A stretch of 64,000 nt of DNA from an uncultured Bacteroidales bacterium (GTDB lineage Bacteria > Bacteroidota > Bacteroidia > Bacteroidales > CAIXZF01), in NCBI GenBank assembly GCA_903923925.1, contig CAIXZF010000063.1:1-64000 (forward strand), given 5' to 3'. Numbering within the stretch: position 1 is the stretch's first letter; the number at the start of each line of letters is the position of its first letter. The notes below the pieces were generated by a model. The model did not search any database. It worked only from the letters and a program-made list of their open reading frames with translations, and was not told where the DNA came from. The position numbers and the translations under genes were made by a program. Positions 28,112 through 38,655 of the stretch are shown in pieces.

Positions 28112-29239
28112 ATGTCTACTTTTAAAATCCTGGTGGTTGACGATGAACCCGGAATCAGGTCGGGAACAAAACGAATTCTTCAAAACTTCAAAGTTGATTA
28201 TCCATTTATGGATGAATCTGTTGATTTTGAAATACTTGAAGCAGCAACAGGAGAGGAAGCTATTGAGATTATTGATGCAATTCAGCCTGATATTGTCCTA
28301 TTAGATAATAAATTACCAGGCATTCAGGGGATAGAAGTTCTGGAATACATTAAACAGAAAGCATATGATATTCTTGTAGTAATGATTACATCGTATGCCT
28401 CACTTGAGCTGGCTGTAAAGGCTACCCGCGACGGTGCCTTCGATTTTATTCCAAAACCATTTACACCCCAGGAACTTCGATCATCACTCGAAAATATTGC
28501 CAAACAACTGTTTCTGAAACGAATGACTCAAAAGCTCAACACAGAAGGTAAACATATCCGGTTTCAGTTTTTATCTGTTTTGTCGCATGAACTTAAAGCC
28601 CCTTTAAATGCAATTGATGGCTACCTGAATATTATTAAAGAGAAGCAAATGGGGAACGATCTGAGTTCCTATATGGAAATGATCGACCGTTCATTGGAAC
28701 GTATTAAAGGTATGCGCCTGCTAATTCTGGATCTTTTGGATCTTACCAGGATTGAATCGAATAAACCAATTAAAGAATTTGAGGAAGTACCACTTAATGA
28801 TATTGCAAGATCAGCCCTTGACACTTTACGTCCTTATTCAATTCAAAAGGATGTAAATATGTACCTGAATATTAATGAAAGACTCACATACCTGTCTGAT
28901 GCCAATGAGATGCAGATAATTTTCAATAATTTAATCTCAAATGCAGTAAAATATAATAAAAATGGTGGCAGAGTTGATTGTACTATAAAATCTGACAAAG
29001 ATTTTATATATATTTACATTGCTGATACTGGGATTGGAATCGTTAAAGATGATTTCGAAAAAATATTTAATGATTTTGTAAGAATAAAAAGTGCTCAAAC
29101 CCATAATATTTCAGGCAGTGGACTGGGTTTAGCCATTGTAAAAAAAATCGTTGAAAAGTATAAAGGTACGATAGATGTTAAGAGCAAATTAGATGAAGGT
29201 AGTATCTTTACTGTGACTTTGCCTAAAAATAGAACCTGA
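28112..29239 (+). CDS. Receiver-histidine kinase hybrid
   Basis: 375 aa; ILVVDDEPGIRSG, DIVLLDNKLPGIQGIEVL, FIPKPF, VLSHELKAPLNAI, NLISNAVKYN, DTGIGI, GSGLGLAI. Confidence 0.92.
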   Translation: MSTFKILVVDDEPGIRSGTKRILQNFKVDYPFMDESVDFEILEAATGEEAIEIIDAIQPDIVLLDNKLPGIQGIEVLEYIKQKAYDILVVMITSYASLELAVKATRDGAFDFIPKPFTPQELRSSLENIAKQLFLKRMTQKLNTEGKHIRFQFLSVLSHELKAPLNAIDGYLNIIKEKQMGNDLSSYMEMIDRSLERIKGMRLLILDLLDLTRIESNKPIKEFEEVPLNDIARSALDTLRPYSIQKDVNMYLNINERLTYLSDANEMQIIFNNLISNAVKYNKNGGRVDCTIKSDKDFIYIYIADTGIGIVKDDFEKIFNDFVRIKSAQTHNISGSGLGLAIVKKIVEKYKGTIDVKSKLDEGSIFTVTLPKNRT

Positions 29240-29266
29240 AAAACAGAACCTGAAAAACTATATCGC

Positions 29267-29908
29267 ATGATAATGCTAAACAAATTACCAGAAAAAACTA
29301 TTGAGAGACTAAGTCAGTACAGAAGAGCTTTACTAATAAGTTTAAATAATCTGAAGCATCATATTTACTCTCATGAACTTGCTGCCATGCTGCACATTAC
29401 ACCTGTTCAGGTAAGGAGAGATATAATGCTCATTGGCTACTCAGGGACTCTGCGGCACGGATATGAAATTAAAGAGCTGATCAATCTGATAGGTGCAATA
29501 ATTGATTCCGAGGAAGGCCAGAAAGCTTGTGTAGTTGGTTCAGGAAATCTTGGAAAAGCAATCGTAAGCTATTTCAATGGAAAAAGAACTAAACTTACTA
29601 TAGTTGCAGCTTTTGATATAAACCCTGACAAGGTAAACAGGGTTTATGCCGGGGTGCCCTGCTACCATATTGATCAGATGAGTAAGATTATAAAATCAGA
29701 CAATATCACAATGGCAATTATGACTGTACCTGGCAGTGAGGCTGCCAGAGTTGCTGAATCACTTGTTATTGTGGGTATTAAAGGAATACTTAACTACACA
29801 CCTACTCCTGTTAATGTTCCTGATAATGTGTATTTACAGGAATATGATATGATTACATCTCTTGAAAAAATTGCATATTTTGTAAAGAAAAACTCCCAGG
29901 AATTCTGA
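29267..29908 (+). CDS. rex: Redox-sensing transcriptional repressor Rex
   Basis: 213 aa; LPEKTIERLSQYRRAL, ITPVQVRRDIMLIGYSG, CVVGSGNLGKAIVSYF, AAFDINPDKV, GIKGILNYTPTPVNVPDNV. Confidence 0.95.
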   Translation: MIMLNKLPEKTIERLSQYRRALLISLNNLKHHIYSHELAAMLHITPVQVRRDIMLIGYSGTLRHGYEIKELINLIGAIIDSEEGQKACVVGSGNLGKAIVSYFNGKRTKLTIVAAFDINPDKVNRVYAGVPCYHIDQMSKIIKSDNITMAIMTVPGSEAARVAESLVIVGIKGILNYTPTPVNVPDNVYLQEYDMITSLEKIAYFVKKNSQEF

Positions 29909-29921
29909 TTATTTGCCTTAA

Positions 29922-30863
29922 ATGAAAATTTTTCATGATCCTGAAGAAATAAAAGATCTTTCCAGAACAGTTGTTACTACTGGCTCCTTTGATGGAGTCC
30001 ATATTGGTCATAAAGCTATCCTCAATCGCCTGCAAAACCTTGCGAGAAAAATTGATGGAGAATCTGTTTTAATTACTTTTCACCCACACCCCAGAAAAAT
30101 ATTATTCCCTGAAACTGCCGGGAAAAACCTTTTCCTGATAAATTCACAACAGGAAAAGATAGAGCTTCTCAAAAAAACCGGTCTGGATAATCTTTTGATA
30201 ATCAATTTTACACCTGAGTTCTCCCGAATGTCATCTTTTAATTTTATCCGAAAAATTCTGGTTGCTAAACTTAACGCAAAAAAAGTCATTGTTGGTTTTA
30301 ACCATCATTTCGGACATAAGCAGGAAGGTGGATATGAGGTACTCTATGAGTTAGGCAAATATCATGATTTTGAAGTAGAAGAGATTCCAGAGCAGGATAT
30401 TGAGAATGAGACAGTTAGTTCTACCAGAATTCGCAAAGCCTTACTTGAAGGAAAAATTCAGAGAGCAAACGCATATCTCGATCACTACTACATGATTATA
30501 GGAACGACAGAACAAATATTCCTTTCAGGAGTAGAAAGCAAACTACCTGTTTATCATGTCTCAATAGACGAAGATTGCAAGCTCATTCCACCTGAAGGAA
30601 CCTATGCAGTTAGTATTAAAATAGAAAACAATGCATATAAAGGGCTAATTTATATTGAAAATCGTGAGCAAACAGGATATACTCAAAACATTGGCAGATA
30701 CGTAGTTCTAATTCCGCTTGAGGAATTTGAATTAGCAAACCACAGACTGATAAAAATTTACTTTCATAAAATGATAAGAGAAATTCATCAGACAAACACT
30801 AAAATACCACTGAATGAAATACTTACAAACGACAAACCTATTGTTGAAGAACTGATTTTCTAG
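29922..30863 (+). CDS. ribF: RibF-like FAD synthetase; riboflavin-kinase domain divergent
   Basis: 313 aa; TTGSFDGVHIGHKAILNRL, ITFHPHPRKILFP, VGFNHHFGHKQEGGYEVL, VSSTRIRKAL; C-terminal domain lacks the GR.LGFPTAN and GxRPT motifs. Confidence 0.8.
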   Translation: MKIFHDPEEIKDLSRTVVTTGSFDGVHIGHKAILNRLQNLARKIDGESVLITFHPHPRKILFPETAGKNLFLINSQQEKIELLKKTGLDNLLIINFTPEFSRMSSFNFIRKILVAKLNAKKVIVGFNHHFGHKQEGGYEVLYELGKYHDFEVEEIPEQDIENETVSSTRIRKALLEGKIQRANAYLDHYYMIIGTTEQIFLSGVESKLPVYHVSIDEDCKLIPPEGTYAVSIKIENNAYKGLIYIENREQTGYTQNIGRYVVLIPLEEFELANHRLIKIYFHKMIREIHQTNTKIPLNEILTNDKPIVEELIF

Positions 30864-30893
30864 ATTATTGGTATAAATACAAATTAGTCGATA

Positions 30894-31688
30894 ATGCAGA
30901 TTTTTCCTGAGAAGCAGGCCAAAATGAAAATCGTATTTCTTGGAACCGGAACTTCTACCGGTGTTCCTGTTGTGGCTTGTGATTGTGTTGTTTGTAAATC
31001 TAAAGATTCCCGGGATACCAGGCTCAGAACCTCTCTCCTTTTATATATTGATGATCAGTGCTTTGTAATCGATTGTGGTCCCGATTTCCGGTATCAGATG
31101 ATAAGGGAAAATGTGGAAGATATTCACGGTATTCTGCTTACACATCAACACAGAGATCACATATCAGGTTTGGATGATGTTAGAGGATTCAACTATGTTT
31201 TAAACAAACCGATTGATGTTTTTGCAGCTGAAGAGGTAATCAAGGCTATTTACACCGAATATCCTTACATTCTGAGCGAAGCCAGATTCTTTGGTGCACC
31301 TCAGCTTATTTTTCATCGAATTGATGAACAGCCTTTTATGGTAGGTGATTTTGAATTCACAACGATAAGTGTAATGCATAACCAACTAAAGGTCTTTGGT
31401 TTCAGAATAGGAAATTTCACATATATTACCGATGCCAGTTTCATTAGTGTTGAGGAAAAAGAGAAAATACGCGGTTCTAAGGTAATAGTAATCAATGCCT
31501 TAAGGAATTCTCATCATGTTTCACATTTTTCATTGCAAGAGGCAATTGACATAGTCCAGGATCTGAACCCTGATCAGGCCTACATAACTCATATGAGTCA
31601 TTTTATCGGTTTGCATTCTGATGTGGAAGAAAAACTTCCGGCAAATATACATTTGGCTTACGATACTCTAAGTATCGAGATTAATTGA
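30894..31688 (+). CDS. MBL-fold metallohydrolase (PhnP-like)
   Basis: 264 aa; FLGTGTSTGVPVVACDCVVCKSKDSRDTRLRTSLLL, LLTHQHRDHISGLDDVRGF, YITHMSHFIGLH. Confidence 0.88.
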   Translation: MQIFPEKQAKMKIVFLGTGTSTGVPVVACDCVVCKSKDSRDTRLRTSLLLYIDDQCFVIDCGPDFRYQMIRENVEDIHGILLTHQHRDHISGLDDVRGFNYVLNKPIDVFAAEEVIKAIYTEYPYILSEARFFGAPQLIFHRIDEQPFMVGDFEFTTISVMHNQLKVFGFRIGNFTYITDASFISVEEKEKIRGSKVIVINALRNSHHVSHFSLQEAIDIVQDLNPDQAYITHMSHFIGLHSDVEEKLPANIHLAYDTLSIEIN

Positions 31689-34600
31689 TTTTCTGACCTC
31701 CTTCAGGACCACTCCCAGGTCCTAATACAATCACCTGGTTCGCGATTCCTGTCATCATTGGATTGTGCTCGATGAATATCAGCGTATTTCCTCTGTCAGC
31801 CAGATCATTGAATACCGAAATTAATTTCTCAACATCAAGATAATGAAGCCCTGTAGCTGGTTCATCAAACATGTAAAGGTTTGTTCCCTTATGTTGATGA
31901 ATTAGTTCAGAGGCAAGTTTTAAACGCTGGACCTCGCCTCCCGAAAGTGTATTTCCTGCCTGACCAAGTTTAATGTGTCCAATTCCAACATTGTGTAAAA
32001 TCTTTAATAAGGGATATGCTCTATTATGATATTCAAAAATAATAAGTACCTGATCAACAGTCTTTTCTAAAACATCACCAATGGAATAACCCTGAACTAA
32101 ACACGACAACACAACCTCTTTATAGCGGCTTCCATTGCAAGTTTCACATATGGTCCAAATATCGCTCATGAAATCCATGCTGCTACGTTTCTGTCCATAA
32201 CCATTGCAATCTGCACATTTGCCTTCCTTATTCATGTAAGAAAAAGCAGATTTACTCAATTTTAGTTTTTGCGCAGCTTCTGTTTCTGCAAAAATGTCGC
32301 GCAACACATCCATTAATCCTGTGAAAGTAGCTGGTGTACTCAGTGAATTATCACTTATTGGAAGCTGATCAACATATTGAATTCTGCTGAATTGCTCTAA
32401 GCCATATACTGCGTCACAACCAACAGGGTGCTTTACCTGGGCTGACTTCCACAAAACATCTCGAATCAAGGTACTTTTTCCGCTGCCTGAAACACCTGTT
32501 ACTGCAATAATTCCTCCGGAAGAAAACCGTATATCTATATTTTTTAAATTATTTCTTGAAGCATTTATTATACCAAAAGAATTGATTTTTAACAACCTGT
32601 GTGAAGGTTGTATAAGCCAGTTATCTAAAAGAATTTTCGAAGTTAATGAATGTTTTTGTTTAAGAATTTCATCTGGGCTTCCGTAGGCGGTTACCATGCC
32701 TCCCTTTGCCCCGGCTCCTGGCCCCATCTCAATTATGGTGTCTGCCTGGCGAATGAATTGTTCATCATGCTCAACAACAACAACAGTATTTCCACTGGAA
32801 ATCAGTCTTCTGATTATACTAACGAGAGAAATAGTATCTTTCGAATGTAGACCTATTGTTGGCTCATCAAGAATATAGGTTACACCAAACAATCTTGCAG
32901 AAAAAGCTCCTGCGATACGCAAACGCTGGCCCTCCCCTCCCGACAAACTACCTGATGACCTGTTAGCTGTGAGGTATCCGAGACCAAGTTCCTCTATTAT
33001 CTTCAAAAGATCTGTAACACCAAAACTGATTTCCCTAACAACTGCCACCTCAGCAATATTACTATTCTCCAATGCAAACTGCTCAAAGAACTTTAAACTC
33101 TCGTTCACAGTTAATGAGGTAATTTCTGCAATATTTTTCCCAAGATACCTTACTTCCAGTAATTTGGGGTTGAGTCTGCTACCTCCGCAGGCTGAGCAGG
33201 TTTGCTCACTAAATAAAACTTCAATATCTCTTGTGTTTTTGTTCAGGTATTTTCGTTTGTACTCATCATTTATTAGATTGCAGAATCCAATCCAGGTAGT
33301 TGTCATTCGATGATCTCCGCTACGGGTTTTATTTTTGAACGTCCAGGTAACATCCCAGATTGCTGATCCGGTGCCATACAAGGCTATTTCTTTAGCTGCT
33401 TGATCCAGTAAATACCATGGTCCGGAGAAATTAACACCCATCTTAGCCGCAATCTCCTTTAAAGCAGCAACATACTGCCCAAAAGGATCCCCATAGAATT
33501 TACCTGTTTTATGACCAATCATAGCGCCATCCAGTATCGACCTCTCCGGATGAGTAATAAGCTGCTCCGGATCGCAATTTAAGTTCACTCCCAGCCCATC
33601 GCAAACCGGACAAGCACCCAGCTGATGATTAAATGAAAAGTGTTGGGCACTATAGTCGAATCCCTGTTGTTGTGAAAGCCGTGAAAACATCAACCGGTAA
33701 TGATCATAAAGGCCAGTGAGAGTCCCCATGGTTGATCGGGAAGAATTTGAGTGATACTTCCGGTTGATTGCAACAGCTGGCCCCAAACCACTGCAGAAAT
33801 TAACTTTGGCAGGATTTGCCAGCTTTAAAAGACTCCTTGCATATGTTGACAAACTCTCGGAGAACCTGCTCTGAGCTTCAGCAAACAAAGTATCGAAGGC
33901 AAGTGAAGATTTTCCTGAACCAGAAACTCCGGTAATTACCGTTAGTTTATTCCGTGGAATACTCACGTTAATATTTTTAAGCTGATGCGTCTGAACGCCA
34001 TTAAGCACTATCGAATTCAAATCGATATCGCTATCTTCAAACTTTTTAACATGAACATCTTCCCGCATTATCGATCTGGCTGTTAAGGAATCCTGGCTAT
34101 GAATAAATTCGTTTGGAAACCCTTGAAACATTAAATTTCCTCCCAATTCACCATTCCCGGGCCCAAGATCAATAACCCAATCAGCCTGCCGGATAACATC
34201 TGAATCATGTTCGATGCAAATTACTGTATTGCCATTTTTAATAAGTTTTTGCAAAGCCTTCAGCAATGTTTCAATATCACTGATATGCAATCCAATAGTA
34301 GGTTCATCGAGAATATAAAGTGTATTTCCAGTATCGGTTTGCTGAAGTTCAGTAGCTAGTTTTATTCGTTGAGCCTCACCTCCAGACAGCGTTGTGGATG
34401 CTTGTCCAAGATGAATATAACCAAGCCCAACATCTTCTAGTGTTCGAAGTTTTTTAAGGATTGCTGCCTGATCACTAAAGAAAGTAATTGCTTGTTCTAC
34501 AGTAAATTCCAAAACTTCTAGTATTGATTTCCCTTGATATTTTATTTTCAGTGTCTCTTCATTGAAACGTTTACCACTGCATACCGGACAAATAACATCT

Positions 34601-36507
34601 ACATTACCAAGAAAATGCATACCTATCTGAAGGCTTCCGGCACCTAAACAATTTTCACAACGCCCTCCTGTTGTATTAAAAGAGAATCTGCTTTTTCCAA
34701 AACCTGCTAACTTAGCTTCATCCGTTTTTGCAAAAAGATCTCGCAGTTTATCTGCCAGTCCAGTGTAAGTAGCAGGATTACTTCGTGGTGTGCGTCCGAT
34801 TGGTTGTTGATCAATGGTGATAAGCTTATCAATGGCCTCTGTTCCGGAAACTTCATTAACTCCATGAATTATAGTTCCATTTTCATGTGGTTTCGACAAA
34901 ATAGCACTTTCCAAAATACCATGTACTAAAGAGTTCTTTCCGGAACCAGATACTCCGGTAACAACATTTAATGCCGATAACTGAAAGCGCACATCAATGT
35001 TTTTCAAATTATTAAGGCAACAATTTTTAATGCTGATAAACCGCTTATCCGGATGAGAACTTCCTGCATTAAATTCACTCTTATTTTCAGCAGTCAGCGA
35101 CCTGTATGTTGGGCTTACTTCTTCAAGTGATGTATCAGTAAGAAAGTGCTTTATACTACCGTTAAAGAGCAATTTTCCGCCATGCTCTCCGGCTCCGGGA
35201 CCAATATCAATTATCCAGTCTGCATTCCTGATAAAAGTCTCATCATGCTCAACAACAATAACAGTATTACCGTTTTTTACCAGAATCCTCAGTATCTCAA
35301 GCATATTTTGCTTATCGGAAGGATGAAGACCGATTGAAGGTTCATCAAATACATAAAGTATGTTGCATAAAACAGATGCCACCTGATTTACCAGCTTTAA
35401 ACGCTGGGACTCGCCAGCCGATAATGATCTGGTGCTGCGTTCTAAAGTAAGATGCCCCATACCAAGATTCTCCATGAGGGAGATTTGTCTGATCATTTTT
35501 TCAATTACTGGTGTTGCAATTGGGAATTCAAAACTTGACCATTCCTGATTTAAGAGCCAAGTTTTAAGGTTCCTGACCTCCATTTCAGAAAGCTGATCAA
35601 TAGTTTTAGAATGTAACGTAACACTCAGTGCCAGTGAATTAAGCCGTTTACCTGAACAAGCACTACAACTAACTGATTCAACATATTTCAGAATATTATC
35701 ATTTCTATCGCGCTTAAGGATTTCAGACATTACAGGCATCAAACCTCTGTAAAATCCCTCTTCTCTTGGTTTGGCTGTTATTCCTGTCCATTTTAACCTG
35801 TTTTCAAGTGGATGTTTACCAAAAGGAACTTTAATCAGTGTGCTTCCATACAAAACGACCTGCCGTTGTATTTCGGTTAAATCCTTCCAGGGAATATCAA
35901 CACTAAACCCATGAGCATCACACACCTGATTGAGGACATCTAAAGTAACTTGCGAATACATTATATATCCATTTGGAAGGCTTGGTGCCAGTACGCCTTC
36001 ACGCAACGTTTTCCCCTGATCAGTTATTAATTTCTCTTCGGAGATTTTCTCTTCAAGTCCGAGACCATTACACACAGGACAGGCTCCAATAGAAGTATTG
36101 AAAGAAAACAGACTGCGGCTTAATTTTAACCCTTCTGAAGAAACTCCGAGTCTTGCATATAAGAGGCGAAGAAAATCATACAGATCAGATATCGTACCTA
36201 CAGTAGACCGTGGATTAATGATCAGTGTTTTTTGCACCAGACTTATTACAGGAAATAATCCATCAATGGAATCTACAGCTGGTCGTGATAGCTTACCAAT
36301 AAACTGACGCGAAAACGAGGAATACGTTTCAAAAAATCGACCCTGACCTTCTTTTGTAATTACATCAAAAGCCAGGGAAGACTTCCCTGAGCCTGAAACA
36401 CCTGTAACAACAATCAACTGATTATGAGGAATATCAAGAGAAATATTTTTCAAGTTATGCTCGCAGGCATTCCTGATACGGATGAAATTTTGTGCTTTCG
36501 AATTCAT
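31681..36507 (-). CDS. Tandem-fused UvrA-like ABC ATPase (two UvrA units, four nucleotide-binding domains)
   Basis: 1608 aa; four Walker A-like motifs ([36 protein letters not shown]), four signatures ([32 protein letters not shown]), UvrA zinc motifs; [22 protein letters not shown] without UvrB-binding insert. Confidence 0.93.
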   Translation of the reverse strand: MNSKAQNFIRIRNACEHNLKNISLDIPHNQLIVVTGVSGSGKSSLAFDVITKEGQGRFFETYSSFSRQFIGKLSRPAVDSIDGLFPVISLVQKTLIINPRSTVGTISDLYDFLRLLYARLGVSSEGLKLSRSLFSFNTSIGACPVCNGLGLEEKISEEKLITDQGKTLREGVLAPSLPNGYIMYSQVTLDVLNQVCDAHGFSVDIPWKDLTEIQRQVVLYGSTLIKVPFGKHPLENRLKWTGITAKPREEGFYRGLMPVMSEILKRDRNDNILKYVESVSCSACSGKRLNSLALSVTLHSKTIDQLSEMEVRNLKTWLLNQEWSSFEFPIATPVIEKMIRQISLMENLGMGHLTLERSTRSLSAGESQRLKLVNQVASVLCNILYVFDEPSIGLHPSDKQNMLEILRILVKNGNTVIVVEHDETFIRNADWIIDIGPGAGEHGGKLLFNGSIKHFLTDTSLEEVSPTYRSLTAENKSEFNAGSSHPDKRFISIKNCCLNNLKNIDVRFQLSALNVVTGVSGSGKNSLVHGILESAILSKPHENGTIIHGVNEVSGTEAIDKLITIDQQPIGRTPRSNPATYTGLADKLRDLFAKTDEAKLAGFGKSRFSFNTTGGRCENCLGAGSLQIGMHFLGNVDVICPVCSGKRFNEETLKIKYQGKSILEVLEFTVEQAITFFSDQAAILKKLRTLEDVGLGYIHLGQASTTLSGGEAQRIKLATELQQTDTGNTLYILDEPTIGLHISDIETLLKALQKLIKNGNTVICIEHDSDVIRQADWVIDLGPGNGELGGNLMFQGFPNEFIHSQDSLTARSIMREDVHVKKFEDSDIDLNSIVLNGVQTHQLKNINVSIPRNKLTVITGVSGSGKSSLAFDTLFAEAQSRFSESLSTYARSLLKLANPAKVNFCSGLGPAVAINRKYHSNSSRSTMGTLTGLYDHYRLMFSRLSQQQGFDYSAQHFSFNHQLGACPVCDGLGVNLNCDPEQLITHPERSILDGAMIGHKTGKFYGDPFGQYVAALKEIAAKMGVNFSGPWYLLDQAAKEIALYGTGSAIWDVTWTFKNKTRSGDHRMTTTWIGFCNLINDEYKRKYLNKNTRDIEVLFSEQTCSACGGSRLNPKLLEVRYLGKNIAEITSLTVNESLKFFEQFALENSNIAEVAVVREISFGVTDLLKIIEELGLGYLTANRSSGSLSGGEGQRLRIAGAFSARLFGVTYILDEPTIGLHSKDTISLVSIIRRLISSGNTVVVVEHDEQFIRQADTIIEMGPGAGAKGGMVTAYGSPDEILKQKHSLTSKILLDNWLIQPSHRLLKINSFGIINASRNNLKNIDIRFSSGGIIAVTGVSGSGKSTLIRDVLWKSAQVKHPVGCDAVYGLEQFSRIQYVDQLPISDNSLSTPATFTGLMDVLRDIFAETEAAQKLKLSKSAFSYMNKEGKCADCNGYGQKRSSMDFMSDIWTICETCNGSRYKEVVLSCLVQGYSIGDVLEKTVDQVLIIFEYHNRAYPLLKILHNVGIGHIKLGQAGNTLSGGEVQRLKLASELIHQHKGTNLYMFDEPATGLHYLDVEKLISVFNDLADRGNTLIFIEHNPMMTGIANQVIVLGPGSGPEGGQKIN

Positions 36508-36609
36508 GACGTTAAATTACTAAAAGTCGGACGGTGTAAGCGAACAGGCTTTTAAAAACCTTATCTTTGTTAAACTGTAATACTTATCATTAGATTAACT
36601 GCCCTTACT

Positions 36610-38040
36610 ATGATATTCACCCCCGAAAAATGTAGAATCCCTGATAAACGAATGACCCCATTTATCGATCCGGATGAAATCTGGGATTTGATTAATAATA
36701 CAAAGTCTACCCTCCGGCGTGTCAGAGAAATTATCGCTAAGTCACTTGATAAACAAAGACTTACACTCGAAGAAACCGCTGTATTGATAAATACTGTGGA
36801 TCCAGAACTTATTGAAGAAATTAAAGAAGGTGCCAGAGAATTAAAGAAAAAAGTATACGGTAATCGAATTGTTCTGTTTGCACCTCTTTATGTTGGAAAC
36901 AAGTGCATAAACAATTGCCAGTATTGTGGTTTCAGAACATCAAATAGTGAAGCAGTAAGGAAAACACTTTCCGATAGCGAACTCATTTCAGAAGTAGAAG
37001 CACTTGAAGATACTGGTCAGAAACGACTCATTCTTGTATATGGAGAACATCCTCATTATTCTCCTGAATACATTGCACATACTGTAAAAATAGTGTACAA
37101 TGTTAAGAAAGGGCAGGGAGAAATCAGGAGGGTAAATATTAATGCAGCACCATTGGAAATAGAAGGCTTCCGGATAATTAAAGATGCCGGTATTGGCACC
37201 TACCAGATATTCCAGGAAACCTATCATCCTGACGCCTATAAAAAATATCACCTTGGTGGAGTGAAAAGAAATTATGAATACAGGCTTACGGCTCTCGACC
37301 GTGCTCAGGAAGCTGGAATCGATGATGTAGGAATCGGCGCACTGTTTGGTTTATATGACTGGCGATTTGAAGTACTTGGTCTTGTACGTCATGCTAATCA
37401 TCTTGAAGCAGTTTACAATGTCGGGCCGCATACTATCTCATTCCCGCGAATTCAAGCTGCTTCAATGGGCGATCTTGATAAATCGTATATTGTTAAAGAT
37501 GATGAATTTGTAAGACTAGTTGCCATTTTAAGACTTGCTGTACCTTATACAGGGATGATATTAACCGCAAGAGAAACTCCAGAAATAAGAAAGGAAGTTA
37601 TCCGCTTTGGTGTATCTCAAATAGATGGAGGTACCAAACTCGAATTAGGTTCTTATCACGACGATAACACCCTTATTGCTCAGGATCTTAACAAGGAACA
37701 ATTCTTTATCAATGACTCCCGTACACTTGACAAGATAATCGACGAGCTACTCGACAATGATTTTCTTCCCTCCTTTTGTACTTCCTGCTACAGGCGTGGT
37801 AGAACTGGTGAACACTTTATGGAATTTTCTGTTCCAGGTTTTATTAAAAGATTTTGCTCTCCAAATGCAATCCTCACTTTGGCCGAATACCTTGAAGACT
37901 ATGCCCCACCTTCAGTGAAAGAGAAAGGTTACAAGGTAATTGCCCATAACATTGAGGAACTCGCTCTTAATTCTAATATTGAGGATCTCAAAGAAAGACT
38001 AGAAAAAATAAAACTGGGACAACGCGACCTTTATCTTTAA
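36610..38040 (+). CDS. hydG: [FeFe] hydrogenase H-cluster radical SAM maturase HydG
   Basis: 476 aa; FAPLYVGNKCINNCQYCGFRTSN, LVYGEHPHYSPEYIAHTV, TYQIFQETYHPDAYKKYHLGGVKRNYEYRLTALDRA, TSCYRRGRTGEHFM. Confidence 0.95.
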   Translation: MIFTPEKCRIPDKRMTPFIDPDEIWDLINNTKSTLRRVREIIAKSLDKQRLTLEETAVLINTVDPELIEEIKEGARELKKKVYGNRIVLFAPLYVGNKCINNCQYCGFRTSNSEAVRKTLSDSELISEVEALEDTGQKRLILVYGEHPHYSPEYIAHTVKIVYNVKKGQGEIRRVNINAAPLEIEGFRIIKDAGIGTYQIFQETYHPDAYKKYHLGGVKRNYEYRLTALDRAQEAGIDDVGIGALFGLYDWRFEVLGLVRHANHLEAVYNVGPHTISFPRIQAASMGDLDKSYIVKDDEFVRLVAILRLAVPYTGMILTARETPEIRKEVIRFGVSQIDGGTKLELGSYHDDNTLIAQDLNKEQFFINDSRTLDKIIDELLDNDFLPSFCTSCYRRGRTGEHFMEFSVPGFIKRFCSPNAILTLAEYLEDYAPPSVKEKGYKVIAHNIEELALNSNIEDLKERLEKIKLGQRDLYL

Positions 38041-38057
38041 TCTCAAAAAATCATTTA

Positions 38058-38315
38058 ATGACAGAAATGAAAATCTTAGGCATTCTGATCAGGGACAGGA
38101 TCAAGGAAGCCGGCAGAACACAGGCTGTTTTATCGAAACATGCCCGAATTATTAAAACCAGACTGGGTTTTCATGAACTTTCTGAAGAAAAAAACAGCAG
38201 AACCGGTATCATTCTTCTTCAACTTACTGCAGTTCACGAAGAATGTGAACTGCTTGAAAGGGAACTTTCTGAAATTGGAGGTCTCGAAGTAAAAGAAATG
38301 TCTTTTATCTTCTAA
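38058..38315 (+). CDS. TM1266-type iron-only hydrogenase system regulator (copy 1)
   Basis: 85 aa; MKILGILIRDRIKEAGRTQAVLSKHARIIKTRLGFHEL...GIILLQL; directly after hydG. Confidence 0.82.
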   Translation: MTEMKILGILIRDRIKEAGRTQAVLSKHARIIKTRLGFHELSEEKNSRTGIILLQLTAVHEECELLERELSEIGGLEVKEMSFIF

Positions 38316-38328
38316 AACAAAACTACAA

Positions 38329-38586
38329 ATGGATTCGATTATAATTCTCGGAATTAATGTGAAGGAAGGCTTTTCAGAAAGTGTTAAACTACAGTATTTA
38401 CTAACTAAATATGGTGGTATTATCAGAACCAGGCTCGGTTTACACGAAGTAGCAGAAGATCACGCTAAACCCGGCGGATTAATAATTCTTGAACTTGATG
38501 GCGAAGCAAAAGAAATTCTAAATATTGAAAACGAGTTATTTACACTTAAAGGAGTTGAAATTCAAAAAATGACTTTTAGTAAATAA
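38329..38586 (+). CDS. TM1266-type iron-only hydrogenase system regulator (copy 2)
   Basis: 85 aa; IIILGINVKEGFSESVKLQYLLTKYGGIIRTRLGLHEV...GGLIILEL; paralogue of the preceding gene. Confidence 0.8.
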   Translation: MDSIIILGINVKEGFSESVKLQYLLTKYGGIIRTRLGLHEVAEDHAKPGGLIILELDGEAKEILNIENELFTLKGVEIQKMTFSK

Positions 38587-38655
38587 CAAGTTCCTCGTTT
38601 TATTTACCTTTATAATTGCAATGGGAATTCCTTTGCTCAAATCAATGAAATATAA

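Noticed and set aside
31681-36507. Possibility that the 1608-aa UvrA is two genes misjoined by assembly
   Set aside because: Single uninterrupted reading frame with diverged, non-identical halves; not a duplication collapse artefact, although raw reads would settle it
36562-36569. TATCTTTG upstream of hydG considered as a full promoter with a Rex site
   Set aside because: The -7-like element is present but I found no matching -33 TTTG at 19-21 nt and no TTGTTAA-N4-TTAACAA palindrome
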